From NCBI RefSeq assembly GCF_003858645.1, contig NZ_RQJP01000001.1, forward strand, positions 1,769,487-1,833,486: 64,000 nucleotides of DNA, given 5' to 3'. Source of the stretch: Larkinella knui. GTDB lineage: Bacteria > Bacteroidota > Bacteroidia > Cytophagales > Spirosomataceae. Below are positions 1 to 9,101 of this stretch, piece by piece; the first letter of the stretch is position 1, and the number at the start of each line of letters is the position of its first letter. Made by a program: the position numbers and the translations under genes. Under the pieces are notes generated by a model that saw only the letters and a program-made list of their open reading frames with translations, did no database searches and had not been told where the DNA came from.

Positions 1-127
1 CCAGATCGGTATCGGTGGAAACAGAAAGATGCAGACCATGCTGCTCCACAGCGCCCAAAGGCAGCAAGATAACCTTGTCTTTACCAGCCTGCTGAATGTC
101 ACGATAGGTAGACGCAAAAAAGAGCAT
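1..127 (-). CDS. Creatininase-family amidohydrolase, N-terminal fragment (runs off window)
   Basis: The reverse strand from an ATG at 125-127 reads in frame to the window edge. The 42 visible residues end in LPLGAVEQHGLHL, then a Thr-Asp pair. This matches the N-terminal metal-site signature of the creatininase family (PF02633, typically P-x-G-x-x-EQHG-x-HLP...TD). Such enzymes are metal-dependent amidohydrolases, and members near carbohydrate loci often have unknown substrates. An in-frame stop lies about 30 bases upstream of the ATG, so the start is well constrained. It lies downstream of the GH20 gene on the same strand but has its own promoter-like AT-rich region with a palindrome also found before susC. 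The rest of the gene is outside the window, so full length and catalytic residues cannot be checked. Confidence 0.75.
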   Translation of the reverse strand, partial: MLFFASTYRDIQQAGKDKVILLPLGAVEQHGLHLSVSTDTDL

Positions 128-146
128 AAATGGGTCACTGATTTTT

Positions 147-187
147 GACTACAAAAAAAGCATATTTTTGTTAACAAATAAACAAAT
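147..187 (-). promoter_or_regulatory. Promoter/operator with GntR-type palindrome before the creatininase gene
   Basis: The 14-bp near-palindrome TTTTGTTAACAAAT (166-179, half-sites TTTTGT and ACAAAT around TA) lies about 40 bases before the creatininase start. It sits in a block of about 40 bases that closely resembles the block at 9354-9394 before susC. The form TTGT-N2-ACAA fits the general GT...AC operator style of GntR-family regulators. The likely binder is the FCD-type GntR protein encoded at 9647-10285. On the reverse strand, TTTG and TTTTTTTG at roughly -33/-7 spacing resemble a Bacteroidota promoter. Binding is inferred. Confidence 0.5.
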
Positions 188-233
188 TCACCAATTTTAA
201 TCGGTCTTCCAGAAAAGTTGGGCGGCTGTGGTG

Positions 234-2318
234 TTAAAAGTCGGGTTTAAACAGCTCTTCAAACGGCTGGGTGGCTACGTGCTGGGGCGGGTTTTGAATC
301 CGGTAGTCGTTTACTTTCTGCGCTAATTTCTGCCAGAACGCGTGTTCTACGTCAAACCGCCCCAGAATCGTGTTGAGCCGGTAGGGCAAATACTCCGATT
401 TCCAGGCTTGCTCGTATTCCGATTTTAAGGCCCCGTTTTCATCCATCAGGTCGACCAGCAGACCGTGACAGGGATAGGTCAGGTCGTAGACAACAAAGTC
501 ATTTTTCTTTTTATCGAGCATCGATTGATTCCAGCGGTCGCAGATGGTTTTCGCCCACAAAAAACGGGTCGTGGAATACGCAATCAGCCGGGCCGAAACC
601 AGCAGTGAATTGATCATACCGGCATCGGCCGGATCACAGTTGCGGAGCGCCGTAATGAGCTCGCCCTGCGCCTTTTCGCTCAGTTTGCGCGCTTTTTTGA
701 AATCGCTGAGGTGCTCCTGCGTGTTTTTAAGGTAGTAGGGCAAAAACGGGTTGGCCCAGCTTTCGACCAGCGTTCCCCGCGGCATGCCGTTGGTGTTGCG
801 CCCCAGGCACCGATCAAGATACACATTGGCCTGGGCCAGATCGTTGAAGGCCGAGTCGAGACTGGCGGCAACGGAAGGGTACACGATCGCGGCATACGAT
901 CGGGCAAACGCTTGTTTAGCAGGGCTTTTTCCCTGCCAGGCGCCAATGCTGCCGTAGGCCATAAACAGCCACGAAGCCCGCACAAACGGCTCGACGGGAT
1001 CGGTCCAGACCGAGTTGATGAACCCCAGCGTTTTATGACGCATTCCGGCCCGCAGGCACAGATCAATGTTGGTGTAGGTATAGTCGGCATCGGGGTAAAT
1101 ATGGCCCCAGCCCGATACGGCAGGCTGAATCAGGAACGGTTTCTTTTCACTCAATACCGGATTCAGGTACCGGTTTATTTCGACCGTATCGGGTTTGTAT
1201 TCCCAGATAACCGGTATCACGTCCGGCGGCAGTTTTTTCATAATGTCCGGATAATAGTTGTTCATATCCGTCCAGGCCATGACGGTTTTGCCGTACTGCC
1301 TCAGCTCCGTCTGAACAAAATCGAGCTGTTGCAACCACAGATTCTCGGAGTTGATGGCGTGGTCTTTGTCGTCGGCGATGCGTTTGGTTTCCCAGGTTTC
1401 ATCGAAGCCAACGTGGATAAAAGGGCTGGGAAACAGCGCGGTATATTGCCGGAGCCAGTTTTTGAGCAGCGCATTCACGGCGGGCTGGCGCGGGTCGAGT
1501 TCGTGCCCGTAGGCACCGATGGCCAGATCAGCATAGTGTTCCTTGCGCAGAAGTTCGTGCAAATGGCCGTAGAGGTTCAGAAACGGAATGACGTCGATGT
1601 GCCGCTGCTTGCCGTACGCAATAATTTCCCGGATCTCTTTTTTGGTGTAGCCCGATTTATAGCCCAGCGTCGGAAAACCGTCCAGTTCAATGCTGACTTC
1701 GTTGTAGAAATAATACTGGTTGGTCTTCCAGCGGGCCAGAAAATCGATCTGGCGTTTTATTTCGTCCAGCGTCAGCAAACCGCCGTGGGCAAAATCCATC
1801 ATGATGCCGCGGTAGGTCAGTTTCGGCGCATCGTCGATCGACACGACGGGCCAGGCAGCCTCCTCCCCCGACCCCTGCATCAACTGCCGGAGGGTCTGAA
1901 TGGCGTAAAAAAGCCCCGTTGAAGTCTGGGCCGTGATCTCGATTTTCCGGGCCGTTAGCCGAATGCGGTACTGCTCCCGGCGACTGGCGCCCTCTCGGTC
2001 GGCCACTTCCGGCAGCTCGCGGCCCGGTTCGGCAATGACCCACGTCAGCGTTGCTGTTGCGGATGAGCTGGCTTTTTTGAGGGGTTTTCCGGTTCGCTCC
2101 CGAACATACTGATTAAGCGTGGTTAAAGCGAATGAAACGTCTTTCGGGGCCGATACCGGTAGAAAAACCGCCAGATTCGACACGGAAAAACGGCCCGTTC
2201 CGTAGTGAACCGACTGCGGTTCGGGAAACAAAACCGGTCGGGTTTGGGCCAGAACCGAGGTAACCAGCAGGCTGGCAACCCCCAGATAGAGCAGAAATCG
2301 CATGCTACACTTTTTCAT
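234..2318 (-). CDS. Glycoside hydrolase family 20 (beta-N-acetylhexosaminidase-like), secreted
   Basis: The protein has 694 residues. An N-terminal signal peptide (charged MKKCSMR, hydrophobic core, Ala-Gln cut near residue 25) directs export. Residues about 30-160 look like the small alpha/beta domain that precedes GH20 barrels. A TIM barrel follows from about residue 165 (YRGIMMDFAHGG). The HVGFDETWE segment near residue 305 holds the adjacent Asp-Glu pair used by GH20 enzymes in substrate-assisted catalysis. The family releases terminal N-acetylhexosamines from glycans. Its start lies 13 bases after the heparinase-like gene, so it is probably the last gene of the susC-susD-lyase-GH20 operon. 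The context suggests an amino-sugar-containing polysaccharide, but the exact substrate cannot be read. The motif is HVGFDE rather than the common H-x-GGDE, so activity may be specialised. Confidence 0.88.
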   Translation of the reverse strand: MKKCSMRFLLYLGVASLLVTSVLAQTRPVLFPEPQSVHYGTGRFSVSNLAVFLPVSAPKDVSFALTTLNQYVRERTGKPLKKASSSATATLTWVIAEPGRELPEVADREGASRREQYRIRLTARKIEITAQTSTGLFYAIQTLRQLMQGSGEEAAWPVVSIDDAPKLTYRGIMMDFAHGGLLTLDEIKRQIDFLARWKTNQYYFYNEVSIELDGFPTLGYKSGYTKKEIREIIAYGKQRHIDVIPFLNLYGHLHELLRKEHYADLAIGAYGHELDPRQPAVNALLKNWLRQYTALFPSPFIHVGFDETWETKRIADDKDHAINSENLWLQQLDFVQTELRQYGKTVMAWTDMNNYYPDIMKKLPPDVIPVIWEYKPDTVEINRYLNPVLSEKKPFLIQPAVSGWGHIYPDADYTYTNIDLCLRAGMRHKTLGFINSVWTDPVEPFVRASWLFMAYGSIGAWQGKSPAKQAFARSYAAIVYPSVAASLDSAFNDLAQANVYLDRCLGRNTNGMPRGTLVESWANPFLPYYLKNTQEHLSDFKKARKLSEKAQGELITALRNCDPADAGMINSLLVSARLIAYSTTRFLWAKTICDRWNQSMLDKKKNDFVVYDLTYPCHGLLVDLMDENGALKSEYEQAWKSEYLPYRLNTILGRFDVEHAFWQKLAQKVNDYRIQNPPQHVATQPFEELFKPDF

Positions 2319-2331
2319 TTTTGACTACTGG

Positions 2332-4236
2332 TTACTTTCCCGGCCAGTCCTGCAACGGAAGGCTCGTTTGGCGGGCATTCGTTGTCGGAACTGAGCCGGG
2401 AATCAGGAAAACCTGAACGGCTTTTTTTGTATGGGCCGGAACCCGCGTATCGAATCCAACCCGAATCGTACCCGGATTCGGTTCGTCATACGCACGGGGT
2501 GCCGTTGTCGGCCAGGTTTGGATCCGGATGTCGCCATCGGGACTAAACAGGGTTAATTTTTTTCCGTTTCGGGTCAATTCCGCCTGGTTGTTGCTGATCA
2601 TTTTTACCGAAGCTGCGGTCAGCATACTCCAGCGAACCGTGGCCGGGGCCGACCCGGTTTCCACTTCATCCCGGATCAGGACGCCGGTGTTTTTAAGGAG
2701 GGCGATGCCCCGTCTGGCGTTGGCCAACTGCCCCTGATACAACGAACTCAGGTCAACGACGGCATTTCTGAAATGCGGCTGGTCAGAAAACCGGGTAATT
2801 CGGGCAATGCCTTTCACCCGTTGCAGGGAATCATTGACGGTGAGGGTGTTATGGGAAAAATTGTTGTACCTGAAAATCTGCCAGCGCTGACCGTGCTGCC
2901 GATCATCCCACAGATCTACGTTTTTAAGTTCCAGCGGGGTGTAATCCTGAAACCCGAAATCCATCGCCCAGCGAACGCCATCGGCATCCATGACAAACGA
3001 ACCGGCATCCATGTGCCCGTGCGTTACCAGCGGAGAACCGCCTTTTATCCCGACGAACAAAGCACTCGAATCGGTCCAGGAGGTGCGCATCAGGGCCACG
3101 GGATTTCGTCCGGCACCGGTCCAGAAGGTTGTTTTGGGGGCTTCGATGCGGTCGAGCCTAGTGGTGTCCGCCCAAATCATCAAAGCCGGTAACAGCCGCT
3201 CGGAAACCTGCTTCAATCGGGCGGGATTGGTCAGAAAATGGCGTTCCGACCACAAAAGCGAGGGGTCGTTCCGCTGGTGGGCAAACCAGAACATGGCGGG
3301 TTGCAACGTGCTTCGTTCGGTGGCATCGGAATAGTTGAACGACTGGCCGGCGGGTCCCACGACGTGCAGCAGGTAATCGGCGGTTTTATAGAATCCCCGG
3401 TTTTTTTCCAGCCCAAAATTCGTTTTAAATACCTTCTCCAATGCATTCAGGAACAGCACGTTGAACGTGGTGCCGTAGCCCCAATACGTGTACCCTTCCG
3501 CAAAAGCGCCATCGGGTTCGTAATCCTTCATGGCAATTGCCACGCTGGCAATCGATCGGTTGATGAGCCGGGAAGCCAGTTCGGGAGCGTCTTCATAAAG
3601 GGCCAGCGCCCCGAAGCTGAGTCCGGCATTGCACACCTGATTCCAGTTGTTGGTCACGGTCAGCCACTTGCGGTAATGCGGAAAGGCCGGATCAAAAGCC
3701 GTTTGTACGCCTTTGGTCAGCAAGGCCGTCCGAATTTTGGTCCGGGACGTTTCCGAAAGTTCCGGGTAGAGCCAGTCGTAGCCAATGGCCACGCCCATCG
3801 TCATTTCGGCCACATCGAGGTAATGGCTCGGATTCCAGTCCGAAAAAGCCGCCACTGCCAGCAATTCCTGCTCGGCCCGTTGCAGGTATTTCCGGTCGCG
3901 GGTCGTCCGCCAGGCGTAGCTGAGGTGGAATACCCGAAACAGACAGGTTCTGGATTTGTCGAGCAGACGAACGCCGTACAGTACCCGCTCCACGGGCCTG
4001 GTCGGCAGCAGGCTGTCGCATTGCTGCAGGATGTGAGCGTGAACGGCCGCCCAGGTGGTATTGGTCCTGATTTTCTGAAGAATCGCTTTTTCTTCCCCCT
4101 TCGCCAACAGCAGCCTGGGATGTTCGGGCAGGACCAGGCCCGCCGGTAAAAACCGGGGGGTATCCAGGGCCGCTACCTGAGCCCGGACCGCCCCTACAGC
4201 CAGCAGAAAAACAACAAGCGCGGAAAGAATTCGCAT
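2332..4236 (-). CDS. Heparinase II/III-like polysaccharide lyase, secreted
   Basis: The protein has 634 residues from the ATG at 4236. That start places the signal peptide (MRILSALVVFLLAVGAVRAQ) at the terminus; an upstream in-frame start would add eight unlikely residues. The N-terminal half is an alpha-helical toroid with PEHPRLLL and the TNNWNQVCNAG motif. The C-terminal half carries HGHMDAGSFVMDADGVRW, typical of heparinase II/III beta-sandwich domains where the His helps catalysis. Relatives cleave uronic-acid-containing polysaccharides such as alginate, heparin-like glycans or oligouronides. It lies between susD and the GH20 gene on the same strand, and probably acts in the periplasm on oligosaccharides imported by SusCD. 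A hairpin separates it from susD. Substrate is not determined. Confidence 0.85.
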   Translation of the reverse strand: MRILSALVVFLLAVGAVRAQVAALDTPRFLPAGLVLPEHPRLLLAKGEEKAILQKIRTNTTWAAVHAHILQQCDSLLPTRPVERVLYGVRLLDKSRTCLFRVFHLSYAWRTTRDRKYLQRAEQELLAVAAFSDWNPSHYLDVAEMTMGVAIGYDWLYPELSETSRTKIRTALLTKGVQTAFDPAFPHYRKWLTVTNNWNQVCNAGLSFGALALYEDAPELASRLINRSIASVAIAMKDYEPDGAFAEGYTYWGYGTTFNVLFLNALEKVFKTNFGLEKNRGFYKTADYLLHVVGPAGQSFNYSDATERSTLQPAMFWFAHQRNDPSLLWSERHFLTNPARLKQVSERLLPALMIWADTTRLDRIEAPKTTFWTGAGRNPVALMRTSWTDSSALFVGIKGGSPLVTHGHMDAGSFVMDADGVRWAMDFGFQDYTPLELKNVDLWDDRQHGQRWQIFRYNNFSHNTLTVNDSLQRVKGIARITRFSDQPHFRNAVVDLSSLYQGQLANARRGIALLKNTGVLIRDEVETGSAPATVRWSMLTAASVKMISNNQAELTRNGKKLTLFSPDGDIRIQTWPTTAPRAYDEPNPGTIRVGFDTRVPAHTKKAVQVFLIPGSVPTTNARQTSLPLQDWPGK

Positions 4237-4268
4237 GTTAAAGATGGGTTCAGGTGGCACAAAACGGG

Positions 4269-4304
4269 TTCGTCGTGTCAGGCTACTGAGCCTGACACGA
4301 CGAA
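4269..4304 (-). other. Intercistronic hairpin between susD and the lyase gene
   Basis: Perfect 15-bp arms (4269-4283 and 4290-4304, outer bases TTCGTCGTGTCAGGC) enclose a 6-base loop. The hairpin begins about eight bases after the susD stop codon on the reverse strand. There is no long T tract, so it is more likely an RNA stability or attenuation element that lets susC/susD mRNA accumulate over the enzyme genes than a full terminator. Confidence 0.7.
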
Positions 4305-4311
4305 AACCAGC

Positions 4312-5898
4312 TTAATTTTTATCCCACCACAAGGGCGTTGCCGCATTGTCGGGGCCATTCAGCATCTTGACGGCTTTGGCCACTTCGGCAGCGTTCGTCT
4401 GCTTTTCAGCATCCAGAAACGGCATTCGCCGAATGAACGTACCGGCGGGCAAATCCGTGTTTTCGGTGTGAACAACCGGGTATAATTTGGGCAAACCGGT
4501 TCGGCGTACTTCCGCCCAGCCTTCCATACCGTCCGGAAACAGCGCGAGCCATTTCTGCTGGGCAATCTGTTTCCGCTGCATGTCGGCAGAACCGCTCCAT
4601 TTGATCGGATAATCATTGACGGCGGGAGAATTCATGCCGTCCTTCGGCGCAATGGGAACCGCCGTACTGGCAATGTAGGCACTGATGGCGGCCTGGTCGG
4701 TAATGCCCCATTGGGTCATCGACATTTCGATCCCTTTTTTATAGAACTCTTCTGCCGTACCGCCCATGTTCCAGCCGTTCAGTGCACCTTCGGCCCGCAG
4801 GAAATACGCTTCGGCGGTATGCATGAGGTCCTGCGAAACGTTGTAATTGGTTTTCCAGTCATTCGCCACCCGGTTGACCCAGCGCGTACCCATGTTGGAC
4901 GTATAAGGCCGGGAATTGATGTCGATGATTTTTTCGGACGTAAACAGCCCGTTCCGAACGCCTTCGTGTGTACCGGTGGCGACCGCAGGCTGAAAATAAA
5001 TGGGCAGTCGCGGATCGTTGTAGCCTTTCAGAATGGATTCCATCGTGGCACTCATCCGGATGTCGTCCCACCCGGCCGTAACCGCCAGCCCATTGTATTC
5101 GTTGTAGGTCGTGGTCGATTTCGGCATGTACGCGTCATCGGCGACATCCGTCAACACCCCGGCCGCCACGGCCGCTTCGGCCTGCTGTTTGGCCAGCGCG
5201 GGGTTCACTTTCGAGATTCGCAGGGCGAGTCGCAACCGCAGGGTGTTGGCAAATTTCATCCAGGCCGTAGCCGGGCTGGCGTTTTTGTTGTAAACCAGAT
5301 CGTAGGTACCGAACGGTTTTTCGGTTGGATGCGCCTTCAATACCGTCGCTGCGGTTTCCAGCTTTTTGAAGAAATCATAATAGATGGAATCCTGGGGCGT
5401 GTAGGCAATGTAGCGTTTGCCCGAAGCGGCATCGAAATACGGAACCGGTCCGAAATAATCGGTCACGCGGTGGAACATCCACACCCACCAGATGTTGGCC
5501 AGGGCGTTTTCGGACGATTGCGCCGACGTTCCATTCAGAATCGTTTTCAGCTGCGGGGCCGCCGAGGTATACACCGGGTTCCAGCAGGCCGGCATCCAGT
5601 CCTGCCGAACCACATACCGGTCGGTGGGAAACGACTGCGCGGCCTGGGCAAAAAACTGGGAATACACCGACGCTATCGTACCCTCGCCCACTTCAAAATT
5701 GTCGGGGCTAAGCGTTGGCGTCATCAGGGCATAGGCAAACAGAAACGGGTATTCCGTGGTGCCCACGCTGCTGATCTTGGTCGGATCGGTATTCATCGTA
5801 TCGAACTGATCGGTACAACTGGCCAGGCCAATGCCTGCCAGGGCAATCACCACGAGCCGCGTGGTTGCCGAATAAAGGAAATTGAGCCGTTTTAACAT
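4312..5898 (-). CDS. susD: SusD/RagB-family nutrient-binding outer-membrane lipoprotein
   Basis: The protein has 528 residues. It starts with a lipoprotein signal peptide; the lipobox LASC places the lipidated Cys at residue 28, followed by acidic residues typical of surface export in Bacteroidota. The sequence resembles the SusD-like group related to PF12771 (N-terminal DQFDTMNTDPTKIS, internal helical repeats). SusD proteins sit on the outer face of the SusC channel and act as a lid that captures glycan. The gene starts 11 bases after susC ends, so the two are co-transcribed. Ligand specificity cannot be inferred from sequence reading. Confidence 0.93.
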   Translation of the reverse strand: MLKRLNFLYSATTRLVVIALAGIGLASCTDQFDTMNTDPTKISSVGTTEYPFLFAYALMTPTLSPDNFEVGEGTIASVYSQFFAQAAQSFPTDRYVVRQDWMPACWNPVYTSAAPQLKTILNGTSAQSSENALANIWWVWMFHRVTDYFGPVPYFDAASGKRYIAYTPQDSIYYDFFKKLETAATVLKAHPTEKPFGTYDLVYNKNASPATAWMKFANTLRLRLALRISKVNPALAKQQAEAAVAAGVLTDVADDAYMPKSTTTYNEYNGLAVTAGWDDIRMSATMESILKGYNDPRLPIYFQPAVATGTHEGVRNGLFTSEKIIDINSRPYTSNMGTRWVNRVANDWKTNYNVSQDLMHTAEAYFLRAEGALNGWNMGGTAEEFYKKGIEMSMTQWGITDQAAISAYIASTAVPIAPKDGMNSPAVNDYPIKWSGSADMQRKQIAQQKWLALFPDGMEGWAEVRRTGLPKLYPVVHTENTDLPAGTFIRRMPFLDAEKQTNAAEVAKAVKMLNGPDNAATPLWWDKN

Positions 5899-5909
5899 GG
5901 GAATAGCGG

Positions 5910-8900
5910 TTAGAATGACAGTTTGAGGTTCACGCCAATGTTGCGGGTCGAAGGCAGGTTGTAATATTCCACGCCCTGGTAGTTGCTGTTGCCGAAGCTA
6001 ACTTCCGGATCGAAATCCATTTTCCGTTTGCCGACGCCCGGAATGTCCAGAAGCGCATTGCCGCGGTACAGGAAAAACGCGTTGCGGGCCACGAACGACA
6101 ACCGGGCCATTTTGAAGAAACCGGGCAGGTTTTTGAAGTTATAGCCAAACGTCAGTTCACGCACCCGAACATTGGTGGCATCGTAGGTAAAGAATTCGCC
6201 CCAGGAGTAATCGCCCTGCGCGACGGTTTGCCAGAATTTCTCACCATTAATGGCAACGGCATTGGCCTTGCCTTCGGGCGTCACACCGGGAAGCACCCAG
6301 GAAGTGCCTTCCCGATTGGCCACGGTGCTGGCGGCCGTACCGGCGTAGGCCATCTGGGCGGCCGTCCCCGAGGTAACGATTCCACCAAATTTACCATCGA
6401 CCAGAACGGACAGGTTCCAGTTTTTGTAGGTAAAACTGTTGCTGAAGCCCAGCGTGAATTTGGGGTTGTAGTTGCCCAGCCTTTCGATCGCGTCACTTTT
6501 TACCGGTACGCCATTGGCATTGACCACGTGTTCACCGTTCAGCTTTTTCCAGGTATACCCGTACAGATCGCCGTACGAACCGCCTTCCTTGATCACCGGC
6601 GTTGCCATGCGCACGTTGGCCGACGAACCGAGGTAGAACAGGCTCACGCCTTCGTAGAGCGCAATCACCTTATTTTTATTGAGCGCGTAGTTCAACCCGA
6701 CATTCCAGGCAAAATCTTTTTTCACGACCGGTTTGCCCGTCAGCATGACCTCAAAGCCGGTATTCTGAATGTTGCCCGCGTTCACATTGAGCGTCGAATA
6801 CCCGGAAGAAGCCGGCGATGCCACCTGCAGCAGCTGGTTTTCGGAGTTGGTTTTGTAATACGTCAGATCGATTCCCAGGCGGTTTTCGTAAAACCGCCAT
6901 TCCGTTCCGAGTTCGAGCGACTGGGTCAATTCGGGCTTCAGATCGGCAATCGCCTTGGTGCTGCTGCTGGCAACATACCCGCCGAAACCGCCCCGGATGT
7001 ACGTATACGTCTGGCCCAGCAGGTACGGATTGGCGTCGTTCCCCACTTTGGTGACGGAGGCCCGGATTTTTCCCAGACTAACCCAGGTGGGCAATTTGAA
7101 CATTTCGGACAGGATGGCCGATACGCCAACCGAGGGATAGAAGTAGGAATACGGTGCGGGCAGCGTGCTCGACCAGTCGTTGCGGGCGGTCAGATCCAGA
7201 AACAGATAATCCCGGTACGAAAGCTGGGCCGTTCCGTAGAGCGACTGAAGTTGCCGTTTGGTGGTTGCGGTTTCCACCTTCAGCGTCGTGGCGTAACTCA
7301 GGTCGTATTTGTTGGGAAAACCCAGTCCATCGGCAATGTTGACGCGGTGGCGCAGGCTGCGGTTCAGCAGCGACCCACCCAGATTGTAGTTGATTTTCAG
7401 ATCAGACGTCAGGCGGTTCGTGCCCGTCAAAAGAATATCGGCATTTCGTTCGGCCACGTAATCGTTGCCTTCCGAGTAAAAACCACCCGGCTGACGGGCG
7501 TAATTAACCGTATTGTTGGCGTATTTCTGGCTGATAAAATCGTTGTAACTATCGGAACTGATGCGTCCCTGGATGTTCAGCCAGTCCGTCAGTTTGTAGC
7601 GCATCACCATTAAACCGGTCATCCGGCTCCGGTTTTCGTCGTGGTGCGTGTTGTTGATGGTCCAGTACGGATTCATGTATACCGGATCGGGGCTGGTCCA
7701 GTAGGTCGGCGTTTCGACCCCGCTCAGGCTCACGTTCTTATAGGTCTTCAGGGTGGCCGGATCGACACTCCGCGGTATTCTGAAAATATTGGCGACCACC
7801 AGGCCATCTCCGCCGACACCGGGTTTGTCGTAGATATTCTGGAGCATGTAGGTCAGTTTCGCATCGACGGTCAGGCGGCTCGTCAAATCCACGCTCAACC
7901 GCCCGTTGAAGGTATTTCGGGCCAGGTGGTTATTCGGTACGATGCCGTTGATGTAGTTGTTGGAGTACGAGAGGTAAGTCTGTATTTTGTCGGAACCACC
8001 GCTGACGCCAATCGAATTGTTGGTTGAAACGGCCGTCCGGAAAAAGTCACTGATGTTGTTCGGATACGCCTGAAGGCCCACGGTATTGCCCTGCCAGTCG
8101 GTCACACTTTGTCCGGCAATGGCCGGTCCCCAGCTTCCGTTGGTCTGCGTCGAGTATTTACCGCCCGCGCCCTGGCCATACGAATTCTGCAAATCCGGTG
8201 TGGTCAGCGCCTGGTCCATCGTTACGCCGGAATTGATGTTCACGTCGATCTTGCCGCTTCTGCCTTTTTTCGTCGTAATGATGATCACACCGTTGGCTGC
8301 CCGGCTGCCATACAGGGCCGCGCCAGCCGCGCCTTTCAATACGTTAATCGACTCAATATCATCGGGGTTGATGCTCGACGCACCGTCGCTCCCACTCTGC
8401 CCTCCGGCATCCGTGCGAATCTGACCGGCGGGCGTTGAGTTATCGACGGGCACGCCATCCACCACGATCAGCGCATTGTTTGAGCCCTGAATCGACCGGT
8501 TGCCCCGCAGCACAATCCGGGTGGCACCACCGGGGCCGTTGGCCGATGGTGTAATGGTTAACCCGGCGATTTTGCCCGAAAGTGTGTTGGTAAAGTTGGC
8601 GTCCCGCACCTCGTTGATCTGTTCCCCGCCGATTTTCTGGATCGAATACGTAATCGTTTTGGCCGCCCGTTCGATTCCGAGCGCCGTTACGACCACTTCG
8701 CGCAGAACCATGCTGCTTTCGGAAAGGGTGATGTCGCCCAGCGCCGAGCGGCTGCCGATTTCAATTTCCTGCGGGGTCATTCCGATGTAGGAAATGACGA
8801 GCGTGCTGATGGTGCTGGAAACGGAAAGCGAAAACTTGCCCTCCGCGTCGGTGGTCACGCCCGTGTTGCTGCCTTTGGCCACGACCGATGCCCCCGGAAC

Positions 8901-9101
8901 AGCATTTTTCTGATTATCCAGCACCCGACCCGTAATCTGTTTCGTTTGTTGGGCCATCGCCTGGTTCGCCGTCGGCAAACTGACCAGACTCATGGTCCCT
9001 TCGATCCCCAGCAGGAAGAGGGTTAGACGGAAAACCCGTCGGATGCGCTTGCCGGGAAAGCGATCAGGACCAATGACAGATGATTTGGCTTGTGTTTTCA
9101 T
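5910..9101 (-). CDS. susC: SusC/RagA-family TonB-linked outer-membrane transporter
   Basis: From the ATG at 9101 the protein has 1063 residues; upstream in-frame starts would add 47 residues ahead of the signal region. A long positively charged n-region and hydrophobic segment end near an Ala-Gln cut. A carboxypeptidase-regulatory-like domain (ITGRVLDNQKNAVPGASVV) follows, then the plug domain (VVVTALGIERAAKTITYS and ALIVVDGVPVDNS) and a beta-barrel ending in an aromatic residue (LKLSF). It imports oligosaccharides using TonB energy together with the adjacent SusD. There is no FecR/anti-sigma partner nearby; regulation is more likely through the GntR gene immediately upstream. The leader between the likely promoter and start codon is about 240 bases. 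Confidence 0.94.
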   Translation of the reverse strand: MKTQAKSSVIGPDRFPGKRIRRVFRLTLFLLGIEGTMSLVSLPTANQAMAQQTKQITGRVLDNQKNAVPGASVVAKGSNTGVTTDAEGKFSLSVSSTISTLVISYIGMTPQEIEIGSRSALGDITLSESSMVLREVVVTALGIERAAKTITYSIQKIGGEQINEVRDANFTNTLSGKIAGLTITPSANGPGGATRIVLRGNRSIQGSNNALIVVDGVPVDNSTPAGQIRTDAGGQSGSDGASSINPDDIESINVLKGAAGAALYGSRAANGVIIITTKKGRSGKIDVNINSGVTMDQALTTPDLQNSYGQGAGGKYSTQTNGSWGPAIAGQSVTDWQGNTVGLQAYPNNISDFFRTAVSTNNSIGVSGGSDKIQTYLSYSNNYINGIVPNNHLARNTFNGRLSVDLTSRLTVDAKLTYMLQNIYDKPGVGGDGLVVANIFRIPRSVDPATLKTYKNVSLSGVETPTYWTSPDPVYMNPYWTINNTHHDENRSRMTGLMVMRYKLTDWLNIQGRISSDSYNDFISQKYANNTVNYARQPGGFYSEGNDYVAERNADILLTGTNRLTSDLKINYNLGGSLLNRSLRHRVNIADGLGFPNKYDLSYATTLKVETATTKRQLQSLYGTAQLSYRDYLFLDLTARNDWSSTLPAPYSYFYPSVGVSAILSEMFKLPTWVSLGKIRASVTKVGNDANPYLLGQTYTYIRGGFGGYVASSSTKAIADLKPELTQSLELGTEWRFYENRLGIDLTYYKTNSENQLLQVASPASSGYSTLNVNAGNIQNTGFEVMLTGKPVVKKDFAWNVGLNYALNKNKVIALYEGVSLFYLGSSANVRMATPVIKEGGSYGDLYGYTWKKLNGEHVVNANGVPVKSDAIERLGNYNPKFTLGFSNSFTYKNWNLSVLVDGKFGGIVTSGTAAQMAYAGTAASTVANREGTSWVLPGVTPEGKANAVAINGEKFWQTVAQGDYSWGEFFTYDATNVRVRELTFGYNFKNLPGFFKMARLSFVARNAFFLYRGNALLDIPGVGKRKMDFDPEVSFGNSNYQGVEYYNLPSTRNIGVNLKLSF

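Noticed and set aside
711-1922. Long forward reading frame opposite the GH20 gene
   Set aside because: It is the antisense shadow of a gene with clear signal peptide and catalytic motif; its sequence has no recognisable domain.
4711-5895. 394-residue forward frame opposite susD
   Set aside because: Shadow of susD; very rich in Arg, Gly, His and no domain.
6228-7613. 461-residue forward frame opposite susC
   Set aside because: Shadow of the SusC gene; composition atypical for a protein.
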